From the NCBI GenBank assembly GCA_963708455.1, contig CAVPSQ010000010.1:1178001-1242000 (forward strand): a DNA stretch of 64,000 nt. The letters are read 5' to 3'. This document shows, in pieces, positions 61,213 to 64,000 of the stretch (positions within the stretch are counted from its first letter, which is position 1; each line of letters opens with the position of its first letter). The DNA comes from CAIMUS01 sp963708455 (GTDB lineage: Bacteria > Pseudomonadota > Gammaproteobacteria > Competibacterales > Competibacteraceae). A program made the position numbers and the translations under genes. The notes below the pieces were generated by a model, which saw nothing but the letters and a program-made list of their open reading frames with translations, had not been told where the DNA came from and ran no database searches.

Positions 61213-62625
61213 TCAGACCTCAAGATAATCCAAAATGCCCTCGGCCGCCTGGCGCCCCTCGAACACTGCAGTGACCACCAGATCGGAGCCACGCACCATA
61301 TCCCCGCCGGCGAACACCTGGGGATTGGTGGTCTGGTATTTATAGCGGCTGGCCGGTGAAGCTCTGACCCGTCCCGACTGATCGATCTGAATACCAAGGT
61401 CCTCGAACCAGGGCGCAGGATTGGGACGGAAACCGAAGGCGATGATCACCCGGTCAGCCGGTACGACTTCTTCCGAACCCGGCGCCACTTCGGGGCTGCG
61501 CCGGCCGCGGATATCGGGAGCGCCGAGCCGGGTAGTGCACACTTTGACCCCTTCGACCTTGTTATTGCCGATGATTTCTATCGGTTGGCGGTTCCACAGG
61601 AACTGCACCCCCTCCTCCCGGGCATTGGCCACTTCCCGCCTGGAACCGGGCATATTGTCCTCATCGCGACGGTAAGCACAGATCACGCTCGCCGCCCCCT
61701 GGCGCAGCGCCGTACGGTTGCAGTCCATGGCGGTATCGCCGCCGCCCAGCACCACCACCCGCTGTCCCTTCATGTCGATGAAATCGGCGGGGCTGTTCTC
61801 GATCCCCAACACCCGGTTGACGTTGGCGATCAGATAGGGCAACGCATCGTAAACACCGGGCAGATCCTCACCGGCGAAACCGCCCTTCATATAAGTATAG
61901 GCGCCCATTCCCAGGAAGACCGCAGGGTAGTCGTCCAGCAACTGCTGCATGGGAAGGTCACGGCCAATCTCGGTATTGAGCACAAATTCCACCCCCATGC
62001 CTGCCATCAACTCACGGCGGATTTGCATGATTTCCTTTTCCAATTTAAAGGGTGGAATACCAAAGGTCAGCAAACCGCCAATCTGACCGTATTTGTCGAA
62101 GACCACCGGTTTGACGCCGTTGCGCGCCAGCACATCGGCGCACCCCAGGCCGGCTGGACCGGCTCCGATAATGGCCACGCGCTTGGCGGTCGGAACGACG
62201 CTGGACATATCGGGACGCCAGCCTTGTTTAAGTGCTTCGTCCGTAATGTACTTTTCTATAGCCCCGATGGTGACGGCGCCGAAACCATCGTTCAAGGTGC
62301 AGGCGCCTTCACACAAACGGTCTTGCGGGCAAACCCGGCCGCAGACTTCCGGCAGCGAATTGGTGCGGTGCGACAACTCCGCCGCGGCAAACAGATTGCC
62401 TTCATCGATGAGCTGTAACCAGTTGGGAATAAAGTTGTGTACCGGGCATTTCCATTCGCAATAGGGATTGCCGCAGTGCAGACAGCGGCCGGCCTGGGTG
62501 GCGGCGGTCGCCGCGTCGAACGGGTCGTAAATTTCCTTGAATTCGGCGACCCGTTCCTGCGCGTTCTTTTTTTCCGGATCCTGCCGGGGCACATCGACGA
62601 ACAACAGCGGCTTGGCTTTGGACAT
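61213..62625 (-). CDS. gltD: Glutamate synthase small subunit
   Basis: FAD/NADPH-binding electron-transfer subunit of glutamate synthase. N-terminal Fe-S ligands CLHCGNPYCEWKCPVHN, FAD motif IIGAGPAGLGCADVLA, NADPH motif VVLGGGDTAMDC and C-terminal FAGGDMVRGSDLVVTAV. Start ATG 62625 (MSKAKPLLFVDVPRQDP); the longer frame to 62724 has no support. The large subunit gltB, usually just upstream, is absent; a tautomerase gene is there instead. Confidence 0.94.
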   Translation of the reverse strand: MSKAKPLLFVDVPRQDPEKKNAQERVAEFKEIYDPFDAATAATQAGRCLHCGNPYCEWKCPVHNFIPNWLQLIDEGNLFAAAELSHRTNSLPEVCGRVCPQDRLCEGACTLNDGFGAVTIGAIEKYITDEALKQGWRPDMSSVVPTAKRVAIIGAGPAGLGCADVLARNGVKPVVFDKYGQIGGLLTFGIPPFKLEKEIMQIRRELMAGMGVEFVLNTEIGRDLPMQQLLDDYPAVFLGMGAYTYMKGGFAGEDLPGVYDALPYLIANVNRVLGIENSPADFIDMKGQRVVVLGGGDTAMDCNRTALRQGAASVICAYRRDEDNMPGSRREVANAREEGVQFLWNRQPIEIIGNNKVEGVKVCTTRLGAPDIRGRRSPEVAPGSEEVVPADRVIIAFGFRPNPAPWFEDLGIQIDQSGRVRASPASRYKYQTTNPQVFAGGDMVRGSDLVVTAVFEGRQAAEGILDYLEV

Positions 62626-62748
62626 AGGACATAGCACATGGCTGACGGTTACGGTTACCAACCGCTGCATTATAACCCTCTGCTGTGCCGACGACGCTAA
62701 ACCTGCAAGCAGTGCAGACAACACGACAACCGGCAGCTTAACAAAGCA

Positions 62749-63096
62749 TCAACCGAAAGTGGCGCCGTTCCAGCCCCAATGATCGGCGGCTACATCCATA
62801 AAATTGATATACACTCTGGCCGGTGGAATACGCACAGTATTTTCCAGCAGCGCACATAATTGTTGTGCGATCCGCTTGTTCACCTGAGCGTTAAGGCCCC
62901 CAATGCTGCGCACTTCAGCCAAAGCCGCAGGTCCGACCTTACCGGACATCAGCACGGCCTCTGTTTGCAGCGTAACCATGACATAGTGCTCCGGTTTGCC
63001 AATACCCTTCCCCACCAGTTCGGACAGGGCCGGCAACAGCGCCGCGCGCTGCTCATCGGAAACGGGCTCAGTGATTATCAGTTTCAGCAATGGCAT
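62749..63096 (-). CDS. MIF-like / tautomerase-superfamily protein
   Basis: A 115-residue protein with the N-terminal catalytic Pro (MPLLKLIITEPV), HYVMVTLQTEAVLMSG and closing VYINFMDVAADHWGWNGATF, as in MIF/phenylpyruvate tautomerases. Probably trimeric. Monocistronic or in the same transcription direction as gltD; the 123-base gap has no clear signal. Confidence 0.85.
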   Translation of the reverse strand: MPLLKLIITEPVSDEQRAALLPALSELVGKGIGKPEHYVMVTLQTEAVLMSGKVGPAALAEVRSIGGLNAQVNKRIAQQLCALLENTVRIPPARVYINFMDVAADHWGWNGATFG

Positions 63097-63203
63097 CAGG
63101 TTTCTCCCAGCTTAGGTGTATGCCCGGATAGATTACAACGCAACAGTGGACCTTACCACCTATCAGTTTGGGAAATCACGGAGTTAACGCTTCGGAAAGG
63201 GGT

Positions 63204-63340
63204 ATCTATTTAAGCCGGGACACTGCGCAGGTTGATCGCAAAGGGCCGGCGAGAACGCCGGCGCTCCCAGGGTCGGGCAGACTGACCGCAGCAAGCCGGC
63301 GAGGACACCGCCGCGATGGTCCCGCCTTAAGTGGGTAGCC
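63204..63340. repeat. Dispersed MITE/REP-like element, copy D
   Basis: Best-preserved copy in this orientation. Ends TATCTATTTAAGCCGGGAC and the complement of TACCCACTTAAGGCGGGAC; two internal units with GGCCGGCGAGAACGCCGGCG and AGCCGGCGAGGACACCG. It accounts for most of the 332-base gap between the tautomerase and the small antitoxin-like gene. No other feature seen there. Confidence 0.78.
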
Positions 63341-63428
63341 GGATTTCCAGTTACAAGCCCTTCCAAAACAGCGTAAAGTTAAGCCGTCGCGATGAACGCT
63401 TCCGCCGTCCGCCGTAAGGAAAGACCTC

Positions 63429-63701
63429 ATGAAAACCGTACCTGTCGAAACCCTGCAATTACCGCCGGACGTGCTCAAAGCCTTGCGCGAAGACCAGGAA
63501 GTGATCCTGCTCACTGACCAGGGCAAGCCGTTGGCGCGCGTCTTGCCGTTGCGGGCTCCAACCAGCAATCCATTAAAGGATTCGATTGTCTTTGAAACCG
63601 ACCTCATCAGTCCGATTGACGAGCGCTGGAGCACAATGTTAGGTCATCGCTATATGGTGCTCTTCGGCATATTTGCGAAGAGCACGATTGACGGCTTCTG
63701 A
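63429..63701 (+). CDS. Small Phd/AbrB-like antitoxin family protein
   Basis: A 90-residue protein: VETLQLPPDVLKALREDQEV, then ILLTDQGKPLARVLPLR, NPLKDSIVFETDLISPIDER. This resembles short antitoxins of the prevent-host-death/DUF2281 type that usually end after SPID-x-x-W; here about 20 residues extend past that point (GHRYMVLFGIFAKSTIDGF), so the original stop may be lost. No PIN-domain toxin follows. The start is supported by GGAAAGACCTC. Confidence 0.65.
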   Translation: MKTVPVETLQLPPDVLKALREDQEVILLTDQGKPLARVLPLRAPTSNPLKDSIVFETDLISPIDERWSTMLGHRYMVLFGIFAKSTIDGF

Positions 63702-63842
63702 ATCTGGAAAGAGTCTATGCAAATCGGGTTCTATTAGTACCATGTTAGTGTCTTCCCGATAACGCTTAGCATATTTTCCCCGCTCTCCAGATTTGATCAG
63801 ATCGGCCGGATACTCCGGCCTCAAGGTATCTTCATTGTCCAT
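63639..63842 (-). CDS. Small uncharacterised antitoxin-like protein
   Basis: A 67-residue protein with RGKYAKRYREDTNMVLIEPD and FPDSEAVNRALRKYAEEH. The form GKYAxRY...L-x-PD...FPDSxxVNxALR is common in small proteins next to toxin genes, with the VNxALR helix like ribbon-helix-helix/BrnA-type antitoxins. No toxin is next to it; it overlaps the 3' end of the opposite-strand gene by 63 bases and is followed by an IS start. Confidence 0.6.
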   Translation of the reverse strand: MDNEDTLRPEYPADLIKSGERGKYAKRYREDTNMVLIEPDLHRLFPDSEAVNRALRKYAEEHHIAMT

Positions 63843-63938
63843 AAGCTTTACGCTCTTGGCGGGTCATGGGCACCCGATTACCCACAACTGCCAACTAATT
63901 GTATAATATAAGTTTTTATAACCTTGTGGGGTGGTGGG

Positions 63939-64000
63939 ATGAGCTGGGCGCAACAAGAGTTTGAGACCCTGGAGATAGGAGATGCGCGACGGACCCAACG
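63939..64000 (+). CDS. IS4-family (IS50-like) transposase, 5' part only
   Basis: The open frame from ATG 63939 reads MSWAQQEFETLEIGDARRTQ, aligned with the first residues of the complete transposase at 14461 (WAEEEFGEAHLGDPRRTRR) but clearly a different element. The gene continues beyond the window edge. The inverted repeat of its left end cannot be set without the other end. Confidence 0.75.
   Translation, partial: MSWAQQEFETLEIGDARRTQ

Noticed and set aside
62626..63100. gltB next to gltD
   Set aside because: The upstream gene is a 115-residue tautomerase; no large-subunit sequence is seen.

Overview
The window looks like a chromosomal stretch of a Gammaproteobacterium. The case rests on the gltX, hemE, gltD, ftsK, serA, pstSCAB-phoU, cysB and bpt-aat genes, a high G+C content and gammaproteobacterial operon habits (aat-bpt overlap, gltX followed by tRNA-Ala and tRNA-Glu). 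The many interspersed palindromic repeats, IS4/IS50-type and IS1182-type insertion sequences and large conflict-type proteins would suit a large, mobile-element-rich genome such as the Competibacter or purple-sulfur lineages, but that placement is a guess.

Layout. 0-3.2 kb: fluoride channel crcB (cut by the window edge) with a DUF190 gene, a secreted Cache protein, tRNA-Glu, tRNA-Ala and gltX. 3.4-9.5 kb: sugar-nucleotide genes (ugd, manC/algA, manB/cpsG) and a fused ATP sulfurylase/APS kinase. 9.5-14.4 kb: a DUF554 membrane protein and an RND efflux pair whose 3' end is abutted by an IS50-group element. 15.9-20.1 kb: a PLD-SNF2 helicase with a Uma2-type endonuclease (possible defence pair). 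20.4-22.2 kb: lactate/malate-type dehydrogenase and a 2-phosphoglycerate-kinase-like P-loop protein. 22.3-30.1 kb: the most unusual locus, a tightly coupled set of cyclase/AAA/TPR regulator, YcaO, TfuA, HExxH metallopeptidase and a 223-residue protein ending in seven near-identical RAVM hexapeptides; this reads as a thioamide-type RiPP pathway with a multi-core precursor. 30.2-40.8 kb: cysB, msrA, a C26 glutamine amidotransferase, an orphan Mu-gpF-like protein, a tandem pair of LysM/coiled-coil membrane proteins, DUF2058, serA divergent from a D-2-hydroxyglutarate-dehydrogenase-like gene, and tandem PEBP genes. 40.9-46.5 kb: an IS1182 element inserted in the middle of a palindrome, then a 1048-residue TIR-NACHT-FGE protein whose C-terminus looks like a diversity-generating-retroelement variable region, and an orphan HicB. 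46.5-52.4 kb: a Pho-box-controlled pst operon. 52.5-64 kb: a cyclic-nucleotide-binding protein, bpt, aat and a COG3146 acetyltransferase, ftsK, small metabolic genes, hemE, gltD, a MIF-like tautomerase, small antitoxin-like genes, and the start of a second IS50-type transposase.

Five conserved genes (ldh, the cyclase/ATPase, tfuA, serA, the COG3146 gene) are broken by six single-base indels, after which the conserved sequence continues in another frame. Because housekeeping serA is among them, base-level sequencing error is as likely as real decay. A dispersed element of roughly 120-140 bp (MITE/REP-like) occurs four times, once with an internally amplified 50-bp unit.
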